This document shows positions 1 to 9,334 of a DNA stretch of 64,000 nucleotides, piece by piece. The position numbers and the translations under genes were made by a program. This stretch comes from an uncultured Pelagibacteraceae bacterium. GTDB lineage: Bacteria > Pseudomonadota > Alphaproteobacteria > Pelagibacterales > Pelagibacteraceae. The DNA lies in assembly GCA_902634775.1 (NCBI GenBank), contig CACPLG010000001.1, positions 1 through 64,000 of the forward strand. The letters are read 5' to 3'. How positions within the stretch are numbered: the first letter of the stretch is position 1; each line of letters opens with the position of its first letter. The notes under the pieces were generated by a model, which worked only from the letters and a program-made list of their open reading frames with translations, had not been told where the DNA came from and ran no database searches.

Positions 1-10
1 CTTTTCATTG

Positions 11-796
11 TTATAAAAACTTACATATTGTTTTGGTGAGAAGAAAGTCGAAATTTTTATTAAAATCTAATTCGTTGTCTTTAGAAAATTTTTGAAAAAA
101 TTGATGTGCTTGCATCCTCCTTTTCCACCAATTTTTAGAAAACTTATTAAATCTCGAAGACACATTAGAAACAGTTTTTCTATAAAAAGTTAAATTTTCA
201 TTTATTATTTGAAAGTCTTTTAGAATATATTTAGAAAATAAACAAATTCTTAAATCTAACCAAACATCAGTAAATTCTTTGTAGGAAACCATTTTTAATA
301 ACTCATTAAAGCAATCTTTTCTTATTGAAATACAACTAGTGGGATGAATATATGGCCAATATGTTTTGAAAATTTTGTTTTTTGTTTTATCTGAAAAAAC
401 ATTGTTATTCTCAACGATTAGCGGATAGTCAAAAACTATTTTTGCTTTTTTATTATTCTCAAAGTAATCAACTATTTTTTCAATTTTTTCTTTATTAAAA
501 TAATCATCACTGTCTAACAAAAAAATTAACTCTCCTTTACTAATTTTGATTGCTTCTTTAAAAGCGTTTAATTGGTTCAATGAACCAAATTTAGTTTGAA
601 TTTTATTTTCAATAATCTTGACATTTGTGAATTGTTTAATGATATCCAGAGAGTTATCTGATGAATTATCATCAAAAAAAATTATCTCTAAATTTTTATA
701 AGTTTGTGAATTTAGAGACTCAATACATTGTTTAATATATTGTGAACTATTATAGTTAGCTATCAATATGGATGCTAAAATATTTTTTTGAACCAT
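11..796 (-). CDS. Family 2 glycosyltransferase
   Basis: A 261-residue GT-A fold glycosyltransferase, probably adding a sugar during surface polysaccharide or LPS synthesis at the cytoplasmic face of the inner membrane. The N-terminus has the GT2 opening pattern (SILIANYNSSQYI, about residues 9-21), the first nucleotide-binding aspartates in FFDDNSSDNS, and the metal-binding DSDD near residue 95. There is no membrane segment. The gene is complete; its stop lies at 11-13. Its start overlaps the end of the upstream epimerase gene by 22 bases, so the two are probably co-transcribed. Donor and acceptor cannot be told from sequence. The family call is firm and the pathway is inference. Confidence 0.88.
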   Translation of the reverse strand: MVQKNILASILIANYNSSQYIKQCIESLNSQTYKNLEIIFFDDNSSDNSLDIIKQFTNVKIIENKIQTKFGSLNQLNAFKEAIKISKGELIFLLDSDDYFNKEKIEKIVDYFENNKKAKIVFDYPLIVENNNVFSDKTKNKIFKTYWPYIHPTSCISIRKDCFNELLKMVSYKEFTDVWLDLRICLFSKYILKDFQIINENLTFYRKTVSNVSSRFNKFSKNWWKRRMQAHQFFQKFSKDNELDFNKNFDFLLTKTICKFL

Positions 797-1719
797 CTTA
801 TATTTGTTTTCAAAATTTTTTTTAAATCTAAATACTTAGGTTTATAATTTATAAATTTAGATATATCATCTCCTGATTTAATAATTTGAGTAATACTCTC
901 CTTTTTGTTTATCTGTTTAATTTCATACTTTGGTTTAATTTTCATTATTTTTGAGAGTGCCTCTAAAACTTGAAAATTTGAATATTGTTTCTTATTTGAT
1001 AAATTAAATATATAGAAATTTTTCTTAAACTTTTTATAATTATTTATAACAGCTATATTTATATTAGAAACATCATTAACGTGCATATAACTTCTTCGGG
1101 GATAGACTTTTTTCCTAAAGTCATAAAATAATAAATTTTTTTTCTTTTTTAGAATATTTTTGTAAAAAAAAGGGACAATACGACTTATAAAATTATTTTT
1201 TTCACCTAATTTACCAGATGGATCTGATCCTATTATATTGGGATATCTCAATATAATTACTTTAAAGTTTTTTGAGGAGATTTTTTTTAAAAATCTTTCT
1301 AATTTTAATTTATAATTTGAATATGGTGACAAATTTTTTTTTAATTTATTTCCTTCAAATACTGATAAAGAGCTTGAAAAAATAAAGTATTTAATACTTG
1401 TTTTCTTTAGTAACTTGATAAATTTCAACTGAAATTTGAAGTTTTTATAATATTTTTTTTTATTATTTATACTTTCTCTTACGCATGTAAGTGCCGCAAG
1501 ATGTAAAATAGTGTTAATTTTTTTATCTTGTATAAGTTTTTGAGTTTTTCTCTCAGAGACATTTAGTATTTTGTAATTTGAATATTTTTTTGCAAAATTA
1601 TTACCCCTTGATAAGTCATCTATTACATAAGCTTTTTTTTTATTTCTGTTAAAAATATTCTTGGCAGTGAAAGATCCTATGTAACCTAAACCACCTGTGA
1701 TAAGTAGGTTAATTTTCAT
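775..1719 (-). CDS. NAD-dependent sugar epimerase/dehydratase (GalE-like SDR)
   Basis: A 314-residue extended short-chain dehydrogenase/reductase that most likely epimerises or dehydrates a nucleotide sugar. The Rossmann fingerprint GGLGYIGS sits at residues 9-16, followed by an acidic stretch VIDDLSRG that binds the NAD ribose, and the catalytic YxxxK occurs in SPYSNYKLK near residue 140. It overlaps the downstream glycosyltransferase, which supports a shared surface-glycan role. The protein is very lysine-rich, as is usual for AT-rich genomes. UDP-glucose 4-epimerase is the closest known theme, but substrate specificity cannot be assigned from this sequence. Confidence 0.85.
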   Translation of the reverse strand: MKINLLITGGLGYIGSFTAKNIFNRNKKKAYVIDDLSRGNNFAKKYSNYKILNVSERKTQKLIQDKKINTILHLAALTCVRESINNKKKYYKNFKFQLKFIKLLKKTSIKYFIFSSSLSVFEGNKLKKNLSPYSNYKLKLERFLKKISSKNFKVIILRYPNIIGSDPSGKLGEKNNFISRIVPFFYKNILKKKKNLLFYDFRKKVYPRRSYMHVNDVSNINIAVINNYKKFKKNFYIFNLSNKKQYSNFQVLEALSKIMKIKPKYEIKQINKKESITQIIKSGDDISKFINYKPKYLDLKKILKTNIRWFKKIF

Positions 1720-1730
1720 AAAGTATATAA

Positions 1731-3632
1731 TTACAAACTCTTTAAGATATTATTTTTTATAAGATCTTCTTTTATTTCATCTAAAATCGCTGGATCATCT
1801 ATAGTTGCAGGCATTTTGTAATCTTCTTTATCAGCAATTTTTCTAACAGTTCCTCTTAAAATTTTTCCCGATCTTGTTTTTGGAAGTCTCTTTACAATTA
1901 TAGCAATTTTAAAAGCTGCAACGGGACCAATTTTATTTCGCACCATCTGAATACATTCTTTTGAGATACTATCATTGTCTTGACTTACACCAGATTTTAA
2001 AGTTAGTAACCCAATAGGTAATTGACCTTTGAGTTTATCAGCAATTCCAATTACTGCACACTCTGCGACAGATTTATGCTCTGACAAAACTTCCTCAATC
2101 GCACCCGTTGAAAGTCTATGGCCAGCAACATTAATTATATCATCTGTTCTTGACATGATCCAAATGTAGCCATCTTCATCAATGTGCCCAGCATCGTATG
2201 TTTGGTAAAATCCATCATAGTTTGACATGTAATTTTCTTTGTATCTTTTATCAGCATTCCATAAAGTAGGAAAAGTTCCCGGGGGCAGAGGTAGCTTAAC
2301 TACTATGTCACCCATCTCATTTGCTTTTGCGATAGTTTGGTCTGGTTTAATTATCTTTACATCGTACCCTGGAACAGCTTTACATGCAGAGCCATATTTT
2401 GTTTTCATCATTTCTATTCCAGTGCAATTAGAGCTTATTGCCCAACTTGTTTCTGTCTGCCACCAATGATCAATGACTGGAACCTTAAGTAAATTTTCAG
2501 CCCATTTAATTGTATCAGGGTCAGCTCTTTCTCCAGCTAAAAATAATGACTCGAAAGAACTTAAATCATATTTTGAAAAAAATTTTCCCTCTGGATCCTC
2601 TTTTTTAATAGCTCTAAACGCAGTAGGTGCAGTAAATAAAGATTTAATCTTATAGTCTGAAATTATTTTCCAGAATGCACCAGCGTCAGGAGTACCCACT
2701 GGCTTACCTTCAAATAAAACAGTTGTACAACCTTTAAATAAAGGTGCATAAACAATATAGGAGTGACCAACGATCCAACCAATATCACTTGCAGACCACC
2801 AAACGTCACCTTCATCTATGTTATAAATATTTTTCATTGTCCATTTGAGAGCCACTATGTGGCCCCCAATATCTCTTACAATTCCTTTGGGCACACCTGT
2901 GGTACCTGAAGTATAAAGAATATATGCATATTCATTTGAATTCATTTCCACACAATCTGTATCTTTTGCGTTTGACAAAGATTCATCCCAACTAATTTCT
3001 TTTGGCGCGTTCAGTTTTATTTCATGGCCTTTTCTCTGAAAGAATATGACTTTTTCAATCGAATGTTTGGCAAGTTTTAGGGCCCCATCTACGAGCGGTC
3101 TATATTCTACTGTTCGTCCAGGTTCAAAACCACAAGACGCGGTTATTAATATTTTTGCTTTGCTGTCGTCTATACGACTTGCTAGCTCATTAGAAGCAAA
3201 TCCCCCAAAAACAACTGAGTGTATAACCCCAATTCTGCCACAGGCTAACATAGCAACAACTGCTTCAGGCACCATAGGCATATAGATGATAGCTCTATCA
3301 CCTTTTTGAAGTCCTTGATTTTTTAAAGCTCCTGCAAACTTTGAAACTTTTGACCTTAATTCATTATAAGTGAACTTTGCTTTATTACCTGTAATTGGAC
3401 TATCGTAAATTAGTGCAGTTTTTTCTCCTAAACCGTTATCAATATGGAAATCTAAAGCATTGTAGCATGTGTTTGTAGTTCCATCCTCAAACCATTTGTA
3501 GAATGGGGGATTAGTTTTATTTAAAATCTTAGTTGGTTTTTTAAACCAGAATATATCCTCTGATATTTCCCTCCAAAATTCTTCCGGTTTCGTTAAAGAT
3601 TGGTTGTAAATTTGCTCAAATTTCTTACTCAT
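1731..3632 (-). CDS. prpE: Propionate/acetate-CoA ligase (PrpE/Acs family)
   Basis: A 633-residue AMP-forming acyl-CoA synthetase that activates propionate or acetate to the CoA thioester through an acyl-adenylate. Visible motifs are the phosphate-binding YILYTSGTTGVPKG (about residues 237-250), the substrate region HWWQTETSW, and the C-terminal TRSGKILRG containing the catalytic lysine that acetylation usually controls. Length and N-terminal pattern (FWREISEDIFWFKKP) look more like PrpE than Acs, but the two are hard to separate without a tree. It ends 11 bases before the epimerase start codon on the same strand and may be read through into the sugar genes. Confidence 0.9.
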   Translation of the reverse strand: MSKKFEQIYNQSLTKPEEFWREISEDIFWFKKPTKILNKTNPPFYKWFEDGTTNTCYNALDFHIDNGLGEKTALIYDSPITGNKAKFTYNELRSKVSKFAGALKNQGLQKGDRAIIYMPMVPEAVVAMLACGRIGVIHSVVFGGFASNELASRIDDSKAKILITASCGFEPGRTVEYRPLVDGALKLAKHSIEKVIFFQRKGHEIKLNAPKEISWDESLSNAKDTDCVEMNSNEYAYILYTSGTTGVPKGIVRDIGGHIVALKWTMKNIYNIDEGDVWWSASDIGWIVGHSYIVYAPLFKGCTTVLFEGKPVGTPDAGAFWKIISDYKIKSLFTAPTAFRAIKKEDPEGKFFSKYDLSSFESLFLAGERADPDTIKWAENLLKVPVIDHWWQTETSWAISSNCTGIEMMKTKYGSACKAVPGYDVKIIKPDQTIAKANEMGDIVVKLPLPPGTFPTLWNADKRYKENYMSNYDGFYQTYDAGHIDEDGYIWIMSRTDDIINVAGHRLSTGAIEEVLSEHKSVAECAVIGIADKLKGQLPIGLLTLKSGVSQDNDSISKECIQMVRNKIGPVAAFKIAIIVKRLPKTRSGKILRGTVRKIADKEDYKMPATIDDPAILDEIKEDLIKNNILKSL

Positions 3633-3777
3633 AATAATTGACTCAAAATACTGTTATTCAAGGCTTTTTCTACGTGTTAGTTGCATTTAATTTCAAAAAG
3701 CGAGTAAAATCAACCTAAATTAGTCCTAAAAAACTCTTCTAATAACTCTTTATATTTGATATTAGGACCCCAACTTT

Positions 3778-3798
3778 GGTCTAAATTGTATTTAGACC
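3778..3798. promoter_or_regulatory. Perfect 9-bp inverted repeat upstream of proteorhodopsin
   Basis: GGTCTAAAT at 3778-3786 and ATTTAGACC at 3790-3798 are exact reverse complements separated by TGT. The site lies about 50 bases before the proteorhodopsin ATG, in the promoter or 5' leader. It could be an operator or an mRNA hairpin. The function is unknown. Confidence 0.6.
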
Positions 3799-3799
3799 G

Positions 3800-3817
3800 T
3801 AGTTTAAATTTAAACTA
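3800..3817. promoter_or_regulatory. 18-bp perfect palindrome in the proteorhodopsin leader
   Basis: TAGTTTAAATTTAAACTA reads identically on both strands. It begins one base after the neighbouring inverted repeat and ends 17 bases before the Shine-Dalgarno sequence. Chance palindromes are commoner in AT-rich DNA, but two adjacent perfect ones before a highly expressed gene suggest a protein-binding site or leader structure. Confidence 0.55.
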
Positions 3818-3834
3818 ACAAAAAACTAACTAAA

Positions 3835-3841
3835 GAGGGAG
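3835..3841 (+). promoter_or_regulatory. Strong Shine-Dalgarno of proteorhodopsin
   Basis: GAGGGAG lies six bases before the ATG at 3848. Most genes in this window lack a recognisable Shine-Dalgarno sequence, so this one marks proteorhodopsin as a strongly translated, separately initiated gene. Confidence 0.75.
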
Positions 3842-3847
3842 TTTTTT

Positions 3848-4621
3848 ATGAATAAACTAAAACTGTTTGCATTAGCAGCATTAGCTCTAGTGGGCTTCGC
3901 TGGTACGGCAAACGCAGCAGACACTGTTCTGTTAGCTACGGATGACCTTGTAGGAATATCATTTTGGTTGATTTCTATGGGTATGGCTGCAGCAACTGTC
4001 TTTTTCTTCATGGAAAGAGGTTCAGTAGCTGGTGGTTGGAAAACATCTATAACAGTTGCAGGTCTAGTAACAGGTGTTGCATTTGTTCACTACATGTACA
4101 TGAGAGAAGTATGGATCATTACAGGTGACTCACCAACAGTGTACAGATACATTGACTGGTTAATTACAGTACCGTTACAAATGATTGAGTTTTATCTAAT
4201 ATTAGCAGCGATAAGAAAAGTACCTTCAGGAATTTTCTGGAGATTACTAATCGGATCAGTAGTAATGCTAGTAGGTGGATACTTAGGAGAAGCAGGTTAC
4301 ATCAACGCTACACTTGGTTTCGTAATCGGTATGGCTGGATGGATCTACATCTTATATGAAGTATTCTCAGGTGAAGCTGGTAAAGCAGCATCTAAGAGTG
4401 GTAACAAAGCACTTGTTACAGCTTTCGGTGCAATGAGAATGATCGTGACAATCGGTTGGGCAATTTACCCATTAGGTTACATTTTTGGATACCTAACAGG
4501 TGGAATTGATGCAGCTTCATTGAACATCATTTACAACTTAGCTGACTTTATTAACAAGATCGCATTCGGTCTAGTTATTTGGGCAGCTGCAGTTTCAAGT
4601 ACACCAGCGAGAGCTAGATAA
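3848..4621 (+). CDS. Proteorhodopsin, blue-absorbing type
   Basis: A 257-residue seven-helix retinal protein that pumps protons out across the inner membrane in light. A signal peptide ending in ANAA (about residue 24) is followed by seven hydrophobic helices. Aligned to the well-studied green proteorhodopsin, all key residues are shifted by six: H81 (H75), R100 (R94), proton acceptor D103 (D97), tuning residue Q111 (position 105), proton donor E114 (E108) and the retinal Schiff-base lysine K237 (K231). Glutamine at position 105 marks the blue-absorbing form. The DxxxxxxxxxxE pattern indicates a proton pump. Codon use is richer in C-ending codons than in the neighbours, consistent with high expression. 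No retinal synthesis genes lie in this window. Confidence 0.98.
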   Translation: MNKLKLFALAALALVGFAGTANAADTVLLATDDLVGISFWLISMGMAAATVFFFMERGSVAGGWKTSITVAGLVTGVAFVHYMYMREVWIITGDSPTVYRYIDWLITVPLQMIEFYLILAAIRKVPSGIFWRLLIGSVVMLVGGYLGEAGYINATLGFVIGMAGWIYILYEVFSGEAGKAASKSGNKALVTAFGAMRMIVTIGWAIYPLGYIFGYLTGGIDAASLNIIYNLADFINKIAFGLVIWAAAVSSTPARAR

Positions 4622-4640
4622 TTAGAATTATCTTAATTTT

Positions 4641-5016
<376 letters not shown>

Positions 5017-5017
<1 letters not shown>

Positions 5018-6036
5018 TGATAAAAACAGATGCGTTAATTATTGGAGCTGGACCAACTGGTCTTTTTACTGCACACCAATTAAAATTAATTGGTTTAGAT
5101 TGTGAGATCGTTGATAACTTAGATAAAATAGGCGGACAATGTATAGAACTTTACCCTGACAAACCAATTTACGATATTCCAGCAGTACCAGAATGTACAG
5201 GTGAAGAGCTTACTAATAATTTAATTAATCAACTAAAACCATTTGATATTAAATTTCATTTATCTGAAAGAGTTGATGAAGTAAAAAAAGATGGTGACAA
5301 GTGGATTGTTAAGACAAATAAAGGAACTTCGTTTACTACACCAAATGTCATAATTGCGGGTGGAGTTGGATCATTTGAACCAAGAAAATTTTCAGTTGAA
5401 GGACATGAAAAATTTGAAAATAAATCAATTTTATATTCAATAAAGGATAAAAATATTTTTAAAGACAAAACAGTTTCAATTTTTGGTGGTGGGGATAGCG
5501 CTTTAGATTGGGCTGTTGAATTGTCAAATAATTGTAATGTTAATCTGATACATAGAAGGGATGAATTTAGAGGCGTTCAGGCAACTGTTGATAAAGTTCA
5601 TGAATTAACAAAATCTAAGAAAATAAATCTTTTTACCAAGTTTCAATTAAAAAAAATTAATGGTTCAAGTAATATTGAAAGTATAGATATTGAAGATGAT
5701 GATAAAAATATTAAAAATTTAAAAACAGACTATGTGCTAGGTTTCTTTGGGCTTATTATGCAGTTGGGGCCAATCGCAAATTGGGGGCTGAATATTGATA
5801 AAAAAACAGTTGAAGTTGATACTGAAAAATTCGAGACAAACCAAAAAGGAATTTATGCTGTTGGTGATATTTGTAACTATCCAGGGAAATTAAAACTAAT
5901 TTTATCAGGTTTCCACGAAGGGGCTTTAGCAGCAAGGGCATGTTTCAAATTAGCTAGGCCAAATGAGAAATATCGTTTTGAGTTTACAACATCTTCAAAA
6001 GCTATAAAAAACAGACTTGGCGTTAAAAGTGATTGA
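5017..6036 (+). CDS. Ferredoxin--NADP+ reductase (thioredoxin reductase-like type)
   Basis: A 339-residue FAD/NADPH flavoprotein. GAGPTGL at residues 9-15 binds FAD and FGGGDSALDWA (about residues 155-165) binds NADPH. It looks like thioredoxin reductase but has alanine and tryptophan where that enzyme has its redox CxxC, as expected for the type 2 ferredoxin-NADP reductases. Its direct overlap with the ferredoxin gene supports electron transfer between NADPH and that ferredoxin. Older annotations of such genes as thioredoxin reductase should be avoided. The 3' end overlaps the GST gene. Confidence 0.9.
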
Positions 6037-6655
6037 GCTTTTTACAGCAGATACGCCTAATGGAAAAAAGATCTCAATTATGCTTGAGGAAATTCAATAC
6101 GATTACAAAGTTACGAAGGTTAATCTGTTTAAAAATGAACAATTTAACCTTGAGTTTAAAAAGATAAGCCCATTTAATAAGATCCCTGTAATTAAAGATC
6201 ATGATAACGATAAAACAATTTTTGAGTCTGGTGCAATCTTGATCTACCTAGGTAATAAAAGTGGTAAGTTTTATGACGAAAAAAATAGAGACCAAATCAA
6301 TCAATGGTTAATGGCCCAGATGGGATATGTTGGACCAATGTTAGGTCAACATCACCAGTTTCATCATTATAATCCTGGAAAAAGTAAATTTGGGGAAGAT
6401 AGATATTTTAAAATTTCAAAGGCAATCTATAACGATTTAGATCTAAGATTATCACAATCAAAATTTTTAGCAGGTGAAGAGTACACAATTGCTGACATAG
6501 CTACATGGCCATGGATTGCTAGGCATGACTGGCATGATATCGGTTTAAAGAAATACAAAAATTTGACTAGATGGTATAATGATATTGCAGGAAGAGCAGC
6601 GGTTATCAAAGGTTACGATTTTATGAATAAAGGAGAAAAAATACCCTCCCCTTAA
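6029..6655 (+). CDS. Glutathione S-transferase family protein (YghU/YfcG-like)
   Basis: A 208-residue thioredoxin-fold plus all-helical GST. I chose the GTG at 6029 because it gives MIELFTADTPNGKK, the usual start for the YghU/Ure2p-like branch. A TTG at 6017 would add four residues. The TPNG motif provides the glutathione-contacting asparagine, and FESGAILIYLG is the GST region that binds the gamma-glutamyl group. Members often act as disulfide reductases or peroxidases. It overlaps the ferredoxin reductase by 8 bases and so belongs to the same redox operon. It ends 4 bases into the convergent dksA gene. Confidence 0.88.
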   Translation: MIELFTADTPNGKKISIMLEEIQYDYKVTKVNLFKNEQFNLEFKKISPFNKIPVIKDHDNDKTIFESGAILIYLGNKSGKFYDEKNRDQINQWLMAQMGYVGPMLGQHHQFHHYNPGKSKFGEDRYFKISKAIYNDLDLRLSQSKFLAGEEYTIADIATWPWIARHDWHDIGLKKYKNLTRWYNDIAGRAAVIKGYDFMNKGEKIPSP

Positions 6656-7071
6656 ACATCACTTGCGTAAACTTTTTCCTCTTTTTCATGTTTTTCTTGA
6701 GCAGAAATACTTAATGTTGCTACAGGACGAGCAATTAATCTCTTAATTCCAATTGGTTCACCTGTATCTTCACAGAAACCATATGTTCCATCTTTAATTC
6801 TTCTTAGCGCAGCATCGATTTTAGATATAAGTTTTATCTGTCTATTTATAGCTCTCATCTCAACATTTTTGTCAGTGTATGAACTTGCTTGATCTACAAT
6901 GTCTGCTGATGTGCTATTGTCATCCATTGAGCTATTATATAGAGCTTCGTTATTTGATCTTATAAGATCTTTCTTCCACTCCGATAATTTGTTTTTAAAA
7001 AACAGCTTATGTTTCTCACACATATATTTTTCTGATTCTTTTGGAACGTAGTTTTTTGAAATTTTAACCAT
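6652..7071 (-). CDS. dksA: DksA/TraR family RNA polymerase regulator, zinc-free type
   Basis: A 139-residue secondary-channel regulator that, with ppGpp, retunes transcription of ribosomal and amino-acid genes. The coiled-coil tip motif DxxDxA needed for activity is intact (D57, D60, A62), and the C-terminal globular part contains GEPIGIKRLIARPVATL. Only the first of the four zinc cysteines remains (C100); the others are T103, S121 and A124. Single-cysteine and cysteine-poor DksA proteins are known from other proteobacteria and keep the fold without zinc. It is convergent with the GST gene and preceded by a near-consensus promoter. Confidence 0.9.
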   Translation of the reverse strand: MVKISKNYVPKESEKYMCEKHKLFFKNKLSEWKKDLIRSNNEALYNSSMDDNSTSADIVDQASSYTDKNVEMRAINRQIKLISKIDAALRRIKDGTYGFCEDTGEPIGIKRLIARPVATLSISAQEKHEKEEKVYASDV

Positions 7072-7092
7072 TTTAATTTCTAAAGCGCTCGC

Positions 7093-7120
7093 AGTATATT
7101 CAGCAATTAAATGGTGTCAA
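7093..7120 (-). promoter_or_regulatory. Sigma-70-type promoter of dksA
   Basis: On the minus strand TTGACA (7120-7115) and TATACT (7098-7093) are separated by 16 bases. The predicted start falls about 15 bases before the dksA ATG. The -35 box lies in the loop of an inverted repeat formed by AATTAAATGGT and ACCATTAATT (7105-7132). Confidence 0.65.
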
Positions 7121-7151
7121 GAAACCATTAATTGTATAAATATATAGATAT

Positions 7152-8471
7152 ATGTTTAAAAAAAAGAACATAAGTAATTTATTCTATCTTTTTTTAATTG
7201 CACATTTATTTGTTTGGACTTTGATTCCCTCAATAACAAATAATAATTTACCATTAGATACAATAGAAGCATTAGCCTGGGGTAGTAATTTAGATTGGGG
7301 ATATAACAAGCATCCACCAGTGAGTGCTTTCTTCGTTGAATTTTTTTATTTTTTCTTTGGAAGCAATGACATTGCATATTATTTTTTAAGTCAAATTTTT
7401 GTAATACTAGCTTTCTATATTGTATGGGTATTTTCAAATGAATTTTTTCAAAATAAAACTCTAAGTTTTTTTTCTGTTTTAATTCTAGAGGGAATATACT
7501 TTTACAATTTTACTACGCCAGAATTTAACGTAAACGTTTGCCAATTACCTTTTTGGGCTCTTACGGTTTACCTTTCATGGAAATTATACATGAAGAAAGA
7601 CACAAATACTGTAATACTAATTTTGTTAGGTGTTACAGCTGCAATTGGTTTCTTAACAAAGTATTTGTTTGCTTACTTACTTTTATCAGTAGTAATGATT
7701 TTTGCCTATGAGTTTTTCATAACAAAAACTAGGAAAATAGATTTTAAACATTATTTACCAATTGAAATATTTTTTGTTTTATTAGTCCCTCACTTAATTT
7801 GGCTTTTTCAAAATGATTTTATAACAATTAAATATGCTTTTAATAGAGCAGGACAAGTAGATTATAGTTTTTTAAATCACCTCAAGTTTCCAATTATATT
7901 TTTGATAAAACAAATTGGAATATTAATTCCTTTTTTTGTTCTTTGTTATTTTATAATTAAAAAAATAAAAATAAGATTAGATTTAAAAGATAAAAAAAAA
8001 TATTTTATTTTACTCATAAACTTTCTTCCAATAGTTTTAATGTTTGTAACTTCAGTAGTAACTGGCTCAAAAATAAGAACAATGTGGATGACACCTTTTT
8101 ATCTTTTTTTCGGTGTTCTTATTTTAAGTATGTTTGATATTAAAGATGACGAACAAACGTTTAAAGAATTTTTTAAACCATTTTTAATTTTGTTTTTATT
8201 ATCTCCAATTACATATGGTCTGGTCTCACTCATTTATGAAGATAAAAGAACTGACTATAGGGGAAAGGTTGAAGCTGATAAAGTTCTTCAAGTTTGGCAA
8301 AAAGATTTTACGGAGTCAATTAATGTAGTTTTAGGAGATGAGTGGCATGCAGGCAATATATCTTACCACATGGAAGGAAGGCCTGTCTGGCTTGGTGAAA
8401 TAAACCAAAAAAATGTTGATTTACTAAATGTCTATATTTGTACTAAAAAAGTTTGCGTAGGTTATAGATGA
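7152..8471 (+). CDS. ArnT/PMT-like membrane glycosyltransferase (GT39/GT83 type)
   Basis: A 439-residue polytopic membrane protein with about ten hydrophobic helices. The N-terminal loop carries the acidic pair typical of lipid-linked GT-C enzymes (NLPLDTIEALAWGSNLDWGY) and a KHPP motif near residue 57, both characteristic of the dolichyl-phosphate-mannose/ArnT superfamily. Such enzymes move a sugar from a polyprenyl-phosphate to lipid A or protein on the periplasmic side. The next gene encodes a DPM1-like enzyme that would make the lipid-linked donor, and the two overlap by 4 bases (ATGA). The sugar is unknown. Confidence 0.85.
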   Translation: MFKKKNISNLFYLFLIAHLFVWTLIPSITNNNLPLDTIEALAWGSNLDWGYNKHPPVSAFFVEFFYFFFGSNDIAYYFLSQIFVILAFYIVWVFSNEFFQNKTLSFFSVLILEGIYFYNFTTPEFNVNVCQLPFWALTVYLSWKLYMKKDTNTVILILLGVTAAIGFLTKYLFAYLLLSVVMIFAYEFFITKTRKIDFKHYLPIEIFFVLLVPHLIWLFQNDFITIKYAFNRAGQVDYSFLNHLKFPIIFLIKQIGILIPFFVLCYFIIKKIKIRLDLKDKKKYFILLINFLPIVLMFVTSVVTGSKIRTMWMTPFYLFFGVLILSMFDIKDDEQTFKEFFKPFLILFLLSPITYGLVSLIYEDKRTDYRGKVEADKVLQVWQKDFTESINVVLGDEWHAGNISYHMEGRPVWLGEINQKNVDLLNVYICTKKVCVGYR

Positions 8472-9334
8472 AAAAAATAATAATCTTAATTCCAGTTTAT
8501 AACGATTGGCAGTCTCTTGAAAAACTTGTTGAAGATATAAATTTGAAGGTAAAAAACATTAATTGTAAGTTCTCAATTTTTATAATTAATGATGGTTCAA
8601 CTGAGAAATATGACGATAAAAAATACTCTACTGAGGAAATCAAAGTTGAAGTTATCAGTTTATTAAAAAATGTTGGTCATGCTAGATCAATTGCGACTGG
8701 TTTGAAATATATTTATGATAAAGAGGATTTTGACTATGTAATTCCAATGGATGGTGACGGGGAGGACAGACCTGATGAAATTACTAAATTTATTGAAAGC
8801 ACAGATTATTACTTTGAAAAAGCTATAGTTGGTGAAAGAATAAAAAGATCTGAAGGATCAGTTTTTACCTTTTTTTATGTAATCCATAAATTTTTGACAT
8901 ATTTCTTTACTGGAAAAAATATCAAATTTGGAAATTTCACCTGTTTACCTAAATCAGTGGTTAAAAAGTTTATCATAGAAAAATCTTCCTGGAATAGTTT
9001 TTCTGGATCGCTTGTTAAAATTGAAAAGAGTTTTGGATCTATTAAATCAACTAGAGGCAAACGTTATTTTGGGCCATCGAAAATGAGTTTTTTAAATCTA
9101 GTTAAACATAGTTTATCTATTATCTCTGTTTTTAAGCTTAATGTTACTATAAGATCAATTTTATTTTTTGTAATTTATTTTGCCATCATAAATAAAAATA
9201 TTTCCTTAATTACTATCTTTCCTTTACTTCTTCTTGTTTTGTTTTTATTTATCATTTTCAATTTATCCAATAGAGAAAACATTAAAGAATTCGATGCTTC
9301 ACTCTCTAACATTGGGGATGTACGTCCGCACTAG
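8468..9334 (+). CDS. Polyprenyl-phosphate glycosyltransferase (DPM1-like GT2)
   Basis: A 288-residue GT2 enzyme. The N-terminus [13 protein letters not shown] and the acidic [14 protein letters not shown] (about residues 95-108) are typical of polyprenyl-phosphate mannosyl/glucosyl transferases, and two C-terminal hydrophobic segments (about residues 225-265) anchor it. It likely charges undecaprenyl-phosphate with the sugar used by the coupled GT-C enzyme upstream. The 3' end overlaps the convergent umuC gene by 4 bases. The donor sugar cannot be read from the sequence. Confidence 0.88.
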   Translation: MKKIIILIPVYNDWQSLEKLVEDINLKVKNINCKFSIFIINDGSTEKYDDKKYSTEEIKVEVISLLKNVGHARSIATGLKYIYDKEDFDYVIPMDGDGEDRPDEITKFIESTDYYFEKAIVGERIKRSEGSVFTFFYVIHKFLTYFFTGKNIKFGNFTCLPKSVVKKFIIEKSSWNSFSGSLVKIEKSFGSIKSTRGKRYFGPSKMSFLNLVKHSLSIISVFKLNVTIRSILFFVIYFAIINKNISLITIFPLLLLVLFLFIIFNLSNRENIKEFDASLSNIGDVRPH

